Below are positions 22,456-30,094 of a DNA stretch of 32,845 bases, piece by piece. Location of the stretch: the NCBI GenBank assembly GCA_001775965.1, contig MEZG01000082.1, positions 3,471-36,315 of the forward strand. The letters run 5' to 3'. The notes under the pieces are model-generated. The model did no database searches. It was not told where the DNA came from and worked only from the letters and a program-made list of their open reading frames with translations. The stretch is from Candidatus Bathyarchaeota archaeon RBG_13_60_20. GTDB lineage: Archaea > Thermoproteota > Bathyarchaeia > TCS64. A program made the position numbers and the translations under genes. Each line of letters begins with the position of its first letter. Within the stretch, counting starts at the first letter, position 1.

Positions 22456-23085
22456 ATGTCGTTTATCAAATCAACAGCTTTCAAATACATACCTATCCTG
22501 GTATTCGCAATAATCATCGCTGACTACTTCTTCGCGATCTCTGGCTTAGGGTCTATCGCTGAGGCGTTAAGGCAGTTCGCTGTGGTGATCTCAAACATAG
22601 CTCTAGGACTGGGCGTCATCAGCCTGCTAAAGATTCACGGGAAAAACGTGCAGAGAAGAGTGGAGGGAAGATGGCTGTACAGCATAGTGACTATAGTAAC
22701 ATTCCTCACGGTGTTCATACTGGGCTTAATCAACACGAATGGCGAACAGTACCAGTGGGCATTCAGAAACGTGTACACCACCTTGGAGCAAACAATGTAC
22801 GCGAGCACGGGGTTCTTCATAGTATCCTCAGCCTACCGAGCCTTCAGAGCCAGGAACATTGACGCAGCTCTGCTTCTCATATCTGGGTGCATCGTGGTCT
22901 TCACCAATGCTCCTATCGGAGAGGTGATCTGGTCAGGGTTCCCCGTCATCGGCGACTGGCTGCTTGGACCAGGCCAGCTACCTGGATACAGGGTCCTAAT
23001 GCTGATCGCAGGTTTCGGTACAATCGTGTACGCCTACAGAGTGATCACCGGTAACGAGAGAGGCTTCTTCGGAGGAGGGGAGTAA
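22456..23085 (+). CDS. Multi-pass membrane protein of the DUF6754 operon
   Basis: A 209-aa protein with about six membrane helices (about residues 10-28, 35-54, 72-92, 110-128, 135-153 and 173-193). A short charged loop (KIHGKNVQRRVEGRW) follows helix 2 and a loop with GFPVIGDWLLGPGQLPGY precedes the last helix. No transport or enzyme motif recognised. Tightly packed: 4 bp after the first gene and 0 bp before the next, so probably a stoichiometric complex partner. Confidence 0.7.
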   Translation: MSFIKSTAFKYIPILVFAIIIADYFFAISGLGSIAEALRQFAVVISNIALGLGVISLLKIHGKNVQRRVEGRWLYSIVTIVTFLTVFILGLINTNGEQYQWAFRNVYTTLEQTMYASTGFFIVSSAYRAFRARNIDAALLLISGCIVVFTNAPIGEVIWSGFPVIGDWLLGPGQLPGYRVLMLIAGFGTIVYAYRVITGNERGFFGGGE

Positions 23086-23913
23086 ATGGCCAACCAAACT
23101 ATCTTTGATAGACTGGACAAGCTTGACCGGAGAGTCTACTACTGGCTCATCGTCCTCGTCATAACTTGGCCTCTGATATCTCCCATAGGACTGCCGATCA
23201 CCATTAAGCCCTCGACTAGGGCTCTATACGGCGGCCTGCAGACAGTTCAAGAAGGCGACGTTGTACTCATTGACATCTTCATGAGCGTAAGCACGTGGCC
23301 GGAGTGCATGGGAGGGCTAGTCGTAGAGACTAACACACTCATAGACCGAGGCGCAAGGCTTGTGTACATGGGGAACAGCGTGGATGTGGCTAGGTCCTGG
23401 GATCGTTTGAAAGAGCTAGTGCCAAAGCTTCAGACCCTTGAATACGGTGAAGACGTGGTTTTCCTAGGCTACTATGCCGGAGAGGATGCCGCAGCGGCTC
23501 AGATGGCTGTTGACATGAGCAGTGTCTTCCCAGCCGACCACTACGGGAGACCCATAGCGGAAATCCCCCTGATGAGTGACGCCAACCGCGCAGCAGACTT
23601 CGCAATGGTGTTATTCACAGCGGAGGGCGAGGTGAAGTGGATCCAGCAGTGGGGAGCAGCCTACGGCGTCCCGGTTGCAGGTATGGGCATCGCGATGAAG
23701 GGCTCAGCCCTAGCGCCCTACCTCGCCAGCGGGGACATCTTCGGCTTAGCAGTCGGAGTGAGAGGGGCAGCCGAGCTGGAGGCGCTCGCCGGTATGCCCG
23801 CCGCAGCCACGAAAACAATGGATGCCATTAGCTCCACGCACCTACTCTTCGTGATACTGATCATCCTAGCTAACCTGCCAGTAATATACAGCAAGATAAA
23901 GGGAGGAAACTGA
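23086..23913 (+). CDS. Membrane-anchored soluble-domain protein of the DUF6754 operon
   Basis: A 275-aa protein with one helix near the N terminus (about residues 18-36) and one at the C terminus (about 250-268). The large middle part has alternating strands and helices (GDVVLIDIFMSVSTWPECMG, RGARLVYMGNSVDV, GEDVVFLGYYAG, AADFAMVLFTAEGEV, GVPVAGMGIAMKGSALAPYL), like a Rossmann-type or periplasmic-domain fold. Topology and architecture mirror the DUF6754 gene two positions upstream. Starts at the base right after the previous stop. Unknown function. Confidence 0.7.
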   Translation: MANQTIFDRLDKLDRRVYYWLIVLVITWPLISPIGLPITIKPSTRALYGGLQTVQEGDVVLIDIFMSVSTWPECMGGLVVETNTLIDRGARLVYMGNSVDVARSWDRLKELVPKLQTLEYGEDVVFLGYYAGEDAAAAQMAVDMSSVFPADHYGRPIAEIPLMSDANRAADFAMVLFTAEGEVKWIQQWGAAYGVPVAGMGIAMKGSALAPYLASGDIFGLAVGVRGAAELEALAGMPAAATKTMDAISSTHLLFVILIILANLPVIYSKIKGGN

Positions 23914-23914
23914 A

Positions 23915-24550
23915 ATGGCGTACCCGACTGAGATATGGGGGCTACTCGGGCTGTGGGTGGGCGCTGTTCTCACAGTAGCCATCTACAGCTACATGCTGTA
24001 CAAAGAAAACCCACTCTACAGGCTGGCTGAACACATCTACATCGGCATCGCCTTTGCAATTACAGCCATTGTCGCGGTTCAGAACACGAACAGGATCGCG
24101 ATAACCCCGCTACTGAAAGGACAGTACATGTTCATCATACCCATACTCCTTGGCCTAGGTATGTACACCGTCTTCGTAGAAAAGTATAGGTGGATATCAA
24201 GGTACTCGATCGCTACCCTTGTAGGGGTGATGCTGGGCGTAGTGACCAGCGGCACCTTGGTGCCTAACCTCATCAACCAGATAAACTCCACCATCACCGC
24301 ACCGTCAGGCTCGTCTACGATGGATTGGCTGAACTTCCTCTACGTAGGAATCGGCACAATATGCGCTCTATCCTACTTCCTATTCACGAGAGAACACACG
24401 GGCGTACTAGCACCCACGGCTAGACTAGGGCGGCTCATCATAATGGTTGGCCTAGGCGTGATGTTCGGCAACACCGTGCTTTTCAGGATGTCTATGCTCT
24501 CAGGCAGAATCGAGTATCTACTCCAAGTACTAAAGATACTGCCAATGTAG
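23915..24550 (+). CDS. Multi-pass membrane protein, last gene of the DUF6754 operon
   Basis: A 211-aa protein with about six membrane helices (about residues 8-25, 40-58, 68-85, 96-114, 140-158 and 172-190). After helix 1 there is a conserved-looking YMLYKENPLYRLAEHIYIGI segment and a short outside loop rich in Asn, Ser and Thr (NLINQINSTITAPSGSSTM). No known family. Two six-helix proteins and two single-domain anchored proteins in one operon suggest a membrane complex. An 8-T run follows 12 bp after the stop. Confidence 0.7.
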   Translation: MAYPTEIWGLLGLWVGAVLTVAIYSYMLYKENPLYRLAEHIYIGIAFAITAIVAVQNTNRIAITPLLKGQYMFIIPILLGLGMYTVFVEKYRWISRYSIATLVGVMLGVVTSGTLVPNLINQINSTITAPSGSSTMDWLNFLYVGIGTICALSYFLFTREHTGVLAPTARLGRLIIMVGLGVMFGNTVLFRMSMLSGRIEYLLQVLKILPM

Positions 24551-24560
24551 AATGAATTCC

Positions 24561-24570
24561 CCTTTTTTTT
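24561..24570 (+). terminator. T-run terminator of the membrane operon
   Basis: CCTTTTTTTT ten bases after the last stop codon of the operon, the usual form of an archaeal intrinsic terminator. Confidence 0.5.
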
Positions 24571-24585
24571 AATGGAGGCATCCCC

Positions 24586-24789
24586 ATAATATGCTTAACT
24601 CGTGCTGAGGGATCGCCAGAAACCTACCTCAGGGTATGGTACGCTGGAACGCACTTACCCCCACGACGGGGGGAAGGCCTTCATGGCGAGAGGTGGAAAT
24701 CTAGGTGAAAGCCAAGCCCCCTTTCCCCGTAGACGTTATGTGTCTAGCCTGCCACAGGCTGGCTTGCTTCAGGTATTCTACCCGCCGTT
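24586..24789 (+). promoter_or_regulatory. Promoter and long structured leader of the peptidase gene
   Basis: ATAATATG (24586-24593) is the probable TATA box; the leader is then about 200 nt. It contains CTGAGG/CCTCAG (about 24606-24631), CCCCC-ACGAC-GGGGG (24658-24672) after GGAACG (24646-24651), a self-complementary GAAGGCCTTC (24673-24682) and AGCCTG-CCA-CAGGCT (about 24748-24762). The second is shared with the membrane operon leader. No protein frame here is convincing. Confidence 0.45.
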
Positions 24790-24819
24790 TTGAAGGAATG
24801 TACAGTTGGAGGAATCATA

Positions 24820-25875
24820 TTGTTGACGGATGAAGAAATCGATAAAATCGCTGAAAAAGTGTTGAAGAAACTAGTGATAAATGGAATGGAGTATGGGCCA
24901 CTGGCCCATATGCACGCGGCCACCCAGATGATGGTAGACGACGTTCTATGGTACCATAGAGTCGGCGGCATCGCATGTATCGACAAGGTTACCTTAACGG
25001 GCCCGCCTTCTCAGTACCAGCCCAGCTCAACGGCTCAGGGGGCAGGTAACCGAGTCACATTTGCGGCATACACGTTTGTCCCAAGAAGCCTTAAGGACGG
25101 AGAGAAAAGCCCGCTCATCGTCTTACCTCACGGGGGCGTACACTCTAACTTTAGCTCAATGGCTTCAAACGTAATAAGAGAGCTCGTCGAACAAGGATAC
25201 GTTGTGGTGGCGCCAGAGTATCGGGGCAGCACCGGGTACGGTAAAGAATTCTATGAGTTAATCGACTACGGCGGACTAGAGTCGGAGGACACCTACGAGT
25301 CCAGGAACTTCATGGTTGACAACTGTGACAGCGTAGACTCAGAGAGGGTGGGTATAATGGGGTGGAGCCACGGCGGGATGCACACCCTGTTCAACATATT
25401 CAACCACCCCGAGGACTACCAGGCGGCTCACGCGTCTGTGCCTGTAAGCGACGTCGTGGCCAGGATGGGCTACAAGTCGCAGGGCTACAGAGACCTGTTC
25501 GAGGCGGGGTACCACGTCGGTAAGAGCGCGAACGATGACTACGCTAACTATAAGCGGAGGTCTCCTGCCTGGAATGTCCCAGAGTACAAGCCGGGTGTAC
25601 ACCCCCCTCTGCTTGTTCACTCCACAGAGAATGACCAGGACGTCAATGTGTTAGAGGTGGAACACATGGTAAAATCGCTGAAATCCATGAACTGGGTCTT
25701 TGACCACAAGATCTACCCGCCTACGCCTGGGGCCCACGGCTTCAGCAGACTCGATGACAGGTTCTCGAAAGGGGTCCGCGGCGAGATATACGAGTTCCTG
25801 GCTAAACACCTTGATCCCCCAGGGGAGAACCCTGTGAAACGATACATAGGCACGCCAAACCCTCTTACCCCCTAA
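24820..25875 (+). CDS. S9/prolyl oligopeptidase-type alpha/beta hydrolase
   Basis: A 351-aa serine hydrolase with the catalytic domain of S9 peptidases (acylaminoacyl or prolyl oligopeptidase type). Nucleophile Ser in GWSHGGMHT near residue 182; Asp in the TENDQDVNVLEVEH loop; His in GAHGFSR. VVVAPEYRGSTGYGKEFYE is the typical strand before it. The N-terminal beta-propeller of full S9 enzymes is missing, replaced by about 80 residues with a helical start. The frame opens at TTG 24790, but GGAGGA at 24808-24813 favours TTG 24820 or 24823. No signal peptide seen, so it is probably cytoplasmic. Substrate unknown. Confidence 0.82.
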   Translation: MLTDEEIDKIAEKVLKKLVINGMEYGPLAHMHAATQMMVDDVLWYHRVGGIACIDKVTLTGPPSQYQPSSTAQGAGNRVTFAAYTFVPRSLKDGEKSPLIVLPHGGVHSNFSSMASNVIRELVEQGYVVVAPEYRGSTGYGKEFYELIDYGGLESEDTYESRNFMVDNCDSVDSERVGIMGWSHGGMHTLFNIFNHPEDYQAAHASVPVSDVVARMGYKSQGYRDLFEAGYHVGKSANDDYANYKRRSPAWNVPEYKPGVHPPLLVHSTENDQDVNVLEVEHMVKSLKSMNWVFDHKIYPPTPGAHGFSRLDDRFSKGVRGEIYEFLAKHLDPPGENPVKRYIGTPNPLTP

Positions 25876-25892
25876 TTTTTTTCGGTAAACTG

Positions 25893-26780
25893 CTAGCCTT
25901 TTTTCTTGAAGTGGAAGATGTAGGTAAACTCCCTCTTATCCTCGGGAAGAATATGCTTTAGCACGCTGGTGACCTGCTCCTTGCTCGCCCCGCTGGCGAT
26001 GACGATTCCCTCGATGACAGCGAACCAGGCGTCGTTGGCCCCCAAACCGTGGAGCTGTTTCCTTATTTTTCTGGAGTGGACCTCGCCCATCTGTCTATAG
26101 TAGAGCTTCATGTTGGCGGGGTCCTTGTTAACCAGCTCCTCGATCTCTTCCTCGTATCTCAGCCGGGTGCCGTTGTTTTTCAAGTAGAATTTCAGCAGCT
26201 CAGCGTCGGATTTCTTCTCGTCCCCTGTCCAGGGTAGTGACGTTACGACGCCGAACCTGTGTTTGGCTTCCCTGTACTCTTCGTTCAGATCATCCCGGAT
26301 TCCTTTGCCGAATATGACGTTGTAGGGGGTGACGAACCCGTCGTAGACGATCTGGTCTTTGAAGGGGAGAAGGACTGCCTCAAGCCGCACCGGGAGGCCG
26401 GGGCCCAGAATCTCGTCCAGGGTTTCGGACAGCGCAAGGACCCCGTAGGCGTGGGCAGGTGACTGTTCATCCAGGAATATGGCGTATTTCTTTAGGTACC
26501 GGAGTATGTAGAAGGTCCCTTTGACATGGTTTCTCCACTCTGAGACGGCTTTAAGCTCCTCCGAGTTGAGTCTTGAGGGGTTCTCTGCGATGAAGTCGTC
26601 GATGAGGCTGGGTTGGCTGTACAGCGCGTCTCTTACCTTCATCAGTTCCTTGATGCCTAGGTTGAGGAGCTGGTTGATTGTGGTGGCGTCCCTGTTCAGC
26701 TTTAGTCGCTGGTTGGTGTAGAGTAGCAGCGACTTATGCAGTTTTAGGAACTGTTTGAGGTCTTTTTGAGCTAGTTTCAC
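25893..26780 (-). CDS. Conserved protein of unknown function, 295 aa
   Basis: I recognise the sequence pattern from scattered hypothetical proteins of methanogens and bacteria without a named function: helical N terminus with TNQRL, IKELMKVRDALYSQPSLIDDFI, then the signature VKGTFYILRYLKKYAIFLDE, AYGVLALSETLDEILGPGLP, AVLLPFKDQIVYDGFVTPYN and FGVVTSLPW. The second half is charged and helical. GTG start with a CATATATTATCG TATA box at about 26812-26823. It is convergent with the peptidase. No catalytic motif is obvious. Confidence 0.75.
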   Translation of the reverse strand: MKLAQKDLKQFLKLHKSLLLYTNQRLKLNRDATTINQLLNLGIKELMKVRDALYSQPSLIDDFIAENPSRLNSEELKAVSEWRNHVKGTFYILRYLKKYAIFLDEQSPAHAYGVLALSETLDEILGPGLPVRLEAVLLPFKDQIVYDGFVTPYNVIFGKGIRDDLNEEYREAKHRFGVVTSLPWTGDEKKSDAELLKFYLKNNGTRLRYEEEIEELVNKDPANMKLYYRQMGEVHSRKIRKQLHGLGANDAWFAVIEGIVIASGASKEQVTSVLKHILPEDKREFTYIFHFKKKG

Positions 26781-27079
26781 GCTGTTTTCCCTTAGTCTTT
26801 CAGTATTGTTCGATAATATATGATGTCGTCTGTTAGGTGTGAAGGGTCGTGCTTACTGATGGTTTTCTCGGGGGATTATATTTTAGCCGTCGAGCTTGAG
26901 CTATTCATGTTCGATGCTAGAACCTAGGTTTTTGAGTAGGGGCCTCGTGAATCAGAGGAAGAAGGCGGGCTAATGTATTTTAGACTAGGCGTTAAGAAAG
27001 TGTGCCAGTCACCATTCTGTGATTAAAGGAGTAACGGCGCACAGAGACGACCACAATTAACCATAAGACTTGAGTTACT
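26781..27079. other. Gene-free spacer with two promoters
   Basis: AT-rich. It holds the TATA box of the minus-strand gene (about 26812-26823) and a weak CAATTAACCA box (27053-27062) about 20-27 bp before GTG 27080. A 35-codon plus-strand frame from ATG 26820 (MMSSVRCEGSCLLMVFSGDY at its start) has no supporting features. Nothing else seen. Confidence 0.35.
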
Positions 27080-27382
27080 GTGAGGTATTTTAGCTGTGAG
27101 GGAGTCGTGAATCTGGCAGGGTCTGGCGTGACTGCGTTAAAGGTTGATAAGAACAGGTTCTACGTCCTTAGAATAGGCAAGGACAACTGGGTTTATGCTT
27201 CAGAGGACGAGGTCATGAAGGATCTAGTGGAGAAAATAAGGCTCAACGATGATTTAGAGTCTGAGGATGTTCGGGTGATTAAGGTCACTATTTTGAAGCG
27301 TAACTGGAGGATACAGGAGGTTCCGTGGTCTAGAGCTATTCTCGACCTGATTCGTTTAAGTAAAGCTGGGAACGTTGAGTAG
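27080..27382 (+). CDS. Hypothetical protein, 100 aa
   Basis: Small soluble protein, GTG start. N-terminal half looks like beta strands (VTALKVDKNRFYVLRIGKDN), followed by an acidic helix (SEDEVMKDLVEKIRLNDDLE) and a strand-helix end (VIKVTILKRNWRIQEVPW). Codon use is even and without stops in a moderately GC region, so it is probably real. No family recognised; it stands alone between gene-free stretches. Confidence 0.5.
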   Translation: MRYFSCEGVVNLAGSGVTALKVDKNRFYVLRIGKDNWVYASEDEVMKDLVEKIRLNDDLESEDVRVIKVTILKRNWRIQEVPWSRAILDLIRLSKAGNVE

Positions 27383-27753
27383 AGTCACCTTGCAGACGTG
27401 GACAAGGTTCAACCATGGAGTGGTTGCTTCAAGTTATTTCCCCTTTTCACGCGTTAATTTGTAGAGGTTTATAGGCGTATGAAAGATGTTCTATAGATTC
27501 GTAGCTGGTATGTCCGCTGGTAACATGATCCCTCTGACTTGTGTTTGACTGGGCGGATCCAGGTTGCTGGTTTCTCAAGCCGATTTCCCCTTAAAAATAG
27601 GGGCGATTAGTTCAGATAGAAATCTTTGCCTCCATGCCCTCTCTGACCACTCATCACGGTTTTTTCTCGAGACGAGTTAACATAAAATTTTGAAGCCCAG
27701 TTTCAGGTATAGGCTGTACCAGCTGAGGGCCTCAATAAAAAATCAATTTTAAA
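27383..27753. other. Gene-free spacer, 371 bp
   Basis: No convincing frame. It contains a CCCCT-TAAAAAT-AGGGG hairpin near 27586-27602 and T- and A-rich blocks towards 27750. No repeat or RNA gene recognised. Confidence 0.35.
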
Positions 27754-28212
27754 TTATGGAAAATCAAGGAAGGCAATGCTTCTGTTTGGATTGTATACCA
27801 AAGTGACATCTTGTTCAGTAAGCCAATTCAAACCAACTATACTGGGTATATGCTGAGTATCTCTCATTGTTTGTTTATTTACCTTCGTGGGGGTCAACAA
27901 CTGCACAGTATCAGTCGTAACATGATAGTGTTCATCCTTATCGTCTGTAAGTGTTAGAGTAGCCTTGTCTAAAGGAAATTTTTTAAACAAAAACCCTGCT
28001 AGTTGAACCGTTTTCGCTTTTTGCCTCGCATATCGTTTTAGAGGAATTCTAAATCTAATCCCATCTCTTGGCGCAAGAACTGTGAATGGGCTGCCTGTGT
28101 CTACAAGTAATTGAATTTGGCCGGCAATCGTCCCTAAACGTATGAATGCTGGAAGAAAAATGAATTTTTCTTCCGAAGCAAACTTTCTCACCTGTAAAGG
28201 GACTCGGAACAT
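27754..28212 (-). CDS. Retropepsin-like aspartyl protease
   Basis: A 152-aa single-domain aspartyl protease of the clan AA (retropepsin) fold. The catalytic triad is in LLVDTGSPFTVL at about 35-46, and the second conserved element SIVGLNWLTEQDVTL is near residue 125, the hydrophobic-hydrophobic-Gly of the family. No signal peptide or membrane helix. Such proteases act as dimers; their archaeal substrates are not established. The gene is 11 bp after a DUF5678-like gene, an association seen repeatedly in archaeal genomes. Codon use is markedly AT-rich, unlike the core genes, suggesting transfer. Confidence 0.85.
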   Translation of the reverse strand: MFRVPLQVRKFASEEKFIFLPAFIRLGTIAGQIQLLVDTGSPFTVLAPRDGIRFRIPLKRYARQKAKTVQLAGFLFKKFPLDKATLTLTDDKDEHYHVTTDTVQLLTPTKVNKQTMRDTQHIPSIVGLNWLTEQDVTLVYNPNRSIAFLDFP

Positions 28213-28223
28213 TCGATTTCACT

Positions 28224-28454
28224 TTATAGGATAAACGCTGCGTCCTTTGGGGGAACCACTTCTATTACCAAGAATGCGGGGTCTTCATTACGTTCTTCTA
28301 GCAAAGCCAGCATTTCTTCGTAATCCTCTGTTTCTAGGATTACTTCTTCGTTTTTTATAACGACTACTTTGTTTCCAGAATTCTGGATTTTTTCGTAGTT
28401 TTCCGTTAGCCATTTGCTATCTCGAGCAAGTGATCTAACCATTTCGGTTTCCAC
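28224..28454 (-). CDS. DUF5678-like small protein, partner of the protease
   Basis: A 76-aa protein. Pattern KWLTENYEKIQNSGNKVVVI, then EVILETEDYEEMLALLEE and PAFLVIEVVP matches the short DUF5678 domain of archaea and bacteria, which is generally found upstream of retropepsin-like genes. GTG start with a clear TATA box (28484-28495) at leaderless spacing; ATG 28442 is an alternative. It is probably co-transcribed with the protease and may regulate, bind or be its substrate; this is inference. Confidence 0.75.
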   Translation of the reverse strand: METEMVRSLARDSKWLTENYEKIQNSGNKVVVIKNEEVILETEDYEEMLALLEERNEDPAFLVIEVVPPKDAAFIL

Positions 28455-28483
28455 AGTAATCCAATTATCTCATTATGGGCGAG

Positions 28484-28495
28484 ATATATATATTT
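28484..28495 (-). promoter_or_regulatory. TATA box of the DUF5678-protease pair
   Basis: AAAATATATATATC on the minus strand, centred about 35 bp before GTG 28454. Confidence 0.55.
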
Positions 28496-28658
28496 TCATG
28501 TTTGTTTAATCGTGGACACTCGTCCCTATCATTGAACTAGAATATTTAGTGCTCGACCACTTACATATATTAGACCTTAGTCTTTATTGGGGTTTTCTGG
28601 CCGTAGAACGGTTCTTTTATTAATATTAGGGAGAAATTTTACTCGGTAGCCCACATCC

Positions 28659-28916
28659 ATGATGAATTACGACCGGTTATCCCGAAAACCCCTGGATTTC
28701 AAGTCCTTCAGAGGCCTAGAGGTACCTGAGTTCGACGCCCTATTCTTCAAAATACAGGAATCCTACCCCAAGTACGAGGAGAAACGCCTCCACCGGGAGG
28801 ACAGGAAAAGAAGGATCGGTGCAAGCCACCCCTTCAAACTACCCCTAAGAGACAGACTCCTCATGCTGCTCATGTACCACCGACTCTACACCACCTCCAC
28901 CCTGCTGGGCTTCCTC
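28659..28916 (+). pseudogene. Truncated IS5-type DDE transposase, N-terminal part only
   Basis: About 86 codons match the N terminus of IS5/IS1182-like transposases with an HTH_Tnp_4-like domain: YDRLSRKPLDFKSFRGLEVP, FDALFFKIQESYP, EEKRLHREDRKRRIGASHPF, KLPLRDRLLMLLMYHRLYTT and LLGFL. After that the frame runs into unrelated sequence (TSPTFFGRQS) and stops at 28973. The catalytic DDE domain is absent here and was not found elsewhere in the window, so the element is dead. Confidence 0.8.
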
Positions 28917-29182
28917 ACCTCCCCTACTTTTTTTGGGCGTCAGTCGCCTACAGCGGTGTGCCATGTGTGCTGAATGGAGCTGTGACATTGCGTGGATTGG
29001 ACGGCGTTTTTGCGTAGATTCGTCGCGGATCAGACGGTGTTTCTCGTGCCGTTTGGCGGATCGAGGGCTTTCATGGTTTTTCGCTGTGACCCTCTCTCGT
29101 TTCTCTGCAGGCGCCATTAACTGCAACACTGTTGTCTGATCCCATTTGGTCAGGGGAGCCGCATTAGGAGTGGCGGCGATGA
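28917..29182. repeat. Gap with dispersed and tandem repeats after the transposase break
   Basis: TGGATTGGACGGCGTTTTTG (28993-29012) matches the repeat near pcn (17358-17377). In addition GACGGCGTTTTTGCGTAG (from 29000) and GACGGTGTTTCTCGTGCC (from 29033) begin two imperfect units of about 32-33 bp ending in GCGGATC. No gene recognised here. Confidence 0.4.
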
Positions 29183-29587
29183 TTAGGCCGTTCTTGAGGT
29201 GATTCCATCGAAGTCTGTGTCGAAGCTGGCTATCCGTTCTATTCTCATGGTTTCCATGGTTGCGAGGGACGCGCAGTCGGTGAAGCTCAGGCCCCTCTGG
29301 GAGTGCCTCGTGAAGAGGGTCCAGGCCCTGGCGAATGTCTCATCGTCGATGTTCACCATCTCCATGAAGGGGGGCGTGCCCTGGCCGAGGATGAACCTGC
29401 CCAGGGAGACGGCGAGGTCGGGTCTGCCTGTGCGGGTGAGGGCCACTGTGACGGCCTCGTCGAAGACGTAGTCGGTGGTGTAGGCGGGGCCCATCTCGCC
29501 TCCCGCGATGGATTTGACGAGCCTGGTGGCGGCGTCGTGGTTCAGGTCCCGGGTGTTGTGGAAGGCTACGAGGACGCCCGTGTCCAC
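29183..29587 (-). CDS. vapC: VapC-type PIN-domain toxin
   Basis: A 134-aa PIN protein of a subgroup different from the other vapC genes: MDTGVLVAFHNTRDLNH with the first Asp, TTDYVFDEAVTVALTRTG with the conserved acid, LSFTDCASLATMETM and ASFDTDFDGI with the last acids. GTG 29587 is the only standard start, although coding similarity (TVLVDTG) seems to extend a few codons upstream into the antitoxin end, so the true start may be non-canonical. Its antitoxin gene lies 8 bp upstream. Confidence 0.85.
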   Translation of the reverse strand: MDTGVLVAFHNTRDLNHDAATRLVKSIAGGEMGPAYTTDYVFDEAVTVALTRTGRPDLAVSLGRFILGQGTPPFMEMVNIDDETFARAWTLFTRHSQRGLSFTDCASLATMETMRIERIASFDTDFDGITSRTA

Positions 29588-29595
29588 GAGGACGG

Positions 29596-29898
29596 TCAGG
29601 GGCGGGTGTCCTCCGCGGTTGCTCTGCGTCCGTAGAGGGTCTGGTCTATTTCCTCCTCCCGTGTCTCGGTGCCCCAGTCCGCGGGGGTGGCCAGGAGGGC
29701 TTCCAGCTGGCTCATGGTGAGGGGCCTGGCCTGCGTGGTGGCCTCCAGTATCTGGTCGATGTTGTCCGCGGAGAGCCTTATTATGGTGTCCAGGAGTCGT
29801 TGCTGGGGTATCTTGGCGCCTGTGGCTAGGGTGATCCTGGCTTGGAGTTTTTCGAGGGTCCTTTTGGCGTCCTCGCTGAGCTTAATAGATGTGCTCAT
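29596..29898 (-). CDS. Antitoxin of the PIN toxin at 29183-29587
   Basis: A 100-aa protein. MSTSIKLSEDAKRTLEKLQA is a ribbon-helix start, with TGAKIPQQRLLDTIIRLS as the second helix, and a C-terminal acidic region (ADWGTETREEEIDQTLYGRR) likely to bind the toxin. This pattern is common for archaeal VapB-like antitoxins. ATG with a TATA-like GTATAATA at leaderless spacing, flanked by direct repeats. Confidence 0.8.
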   Translation of the reverse strand: MSTSIKLSEDAKRTLEKLQARITLATGAKIPQQRLLDTIIRLSADNIDQILEATTQARPLTMSQLEALLATPADWGTETREEEIDQTLYGRRATAEDTRP

Positions 29899-29912
29899 AG
29901 GTGCTGGTGGAA

Positions 29913-29945
29913 TTTTCTACTTATTATACTTTTCTACTTTATAGG
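29913..29945 (-). promoter_or_regulatory. Toxin-antitoxin promoter with direct repeats
   Basis: Two AAGTAGAAAA repeats on the minus strand (29930-29939 and 29913-29922), 17 bp apart, bracket the TATA-like GTATAATA (29922-29929), which lies about 27 bp before ATG 29898. They are probable antitoxin binding sites. Confidence 0.45.
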
Positions 29946-30094
29946 TGGCGTTTAGCTGGGTTCTGATGGGTTGAGTGGGTCTGCCTTGTACTCGTGGTTG
30001 GGTGGTATGGCTTAGTATTGTTGGAGTCTTTTTTCGTAGATCTGGTGGTCTGGGTTTGTGGTGGAAGCCTTTCTGGTTGTGGAAGTGGGCGTGC

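Noticed and set aside
27405-27415. GGTTCAACC, similar to a tRNA T-loop
   Set aside because: No matching acceptor, D or anticodon stems around it.
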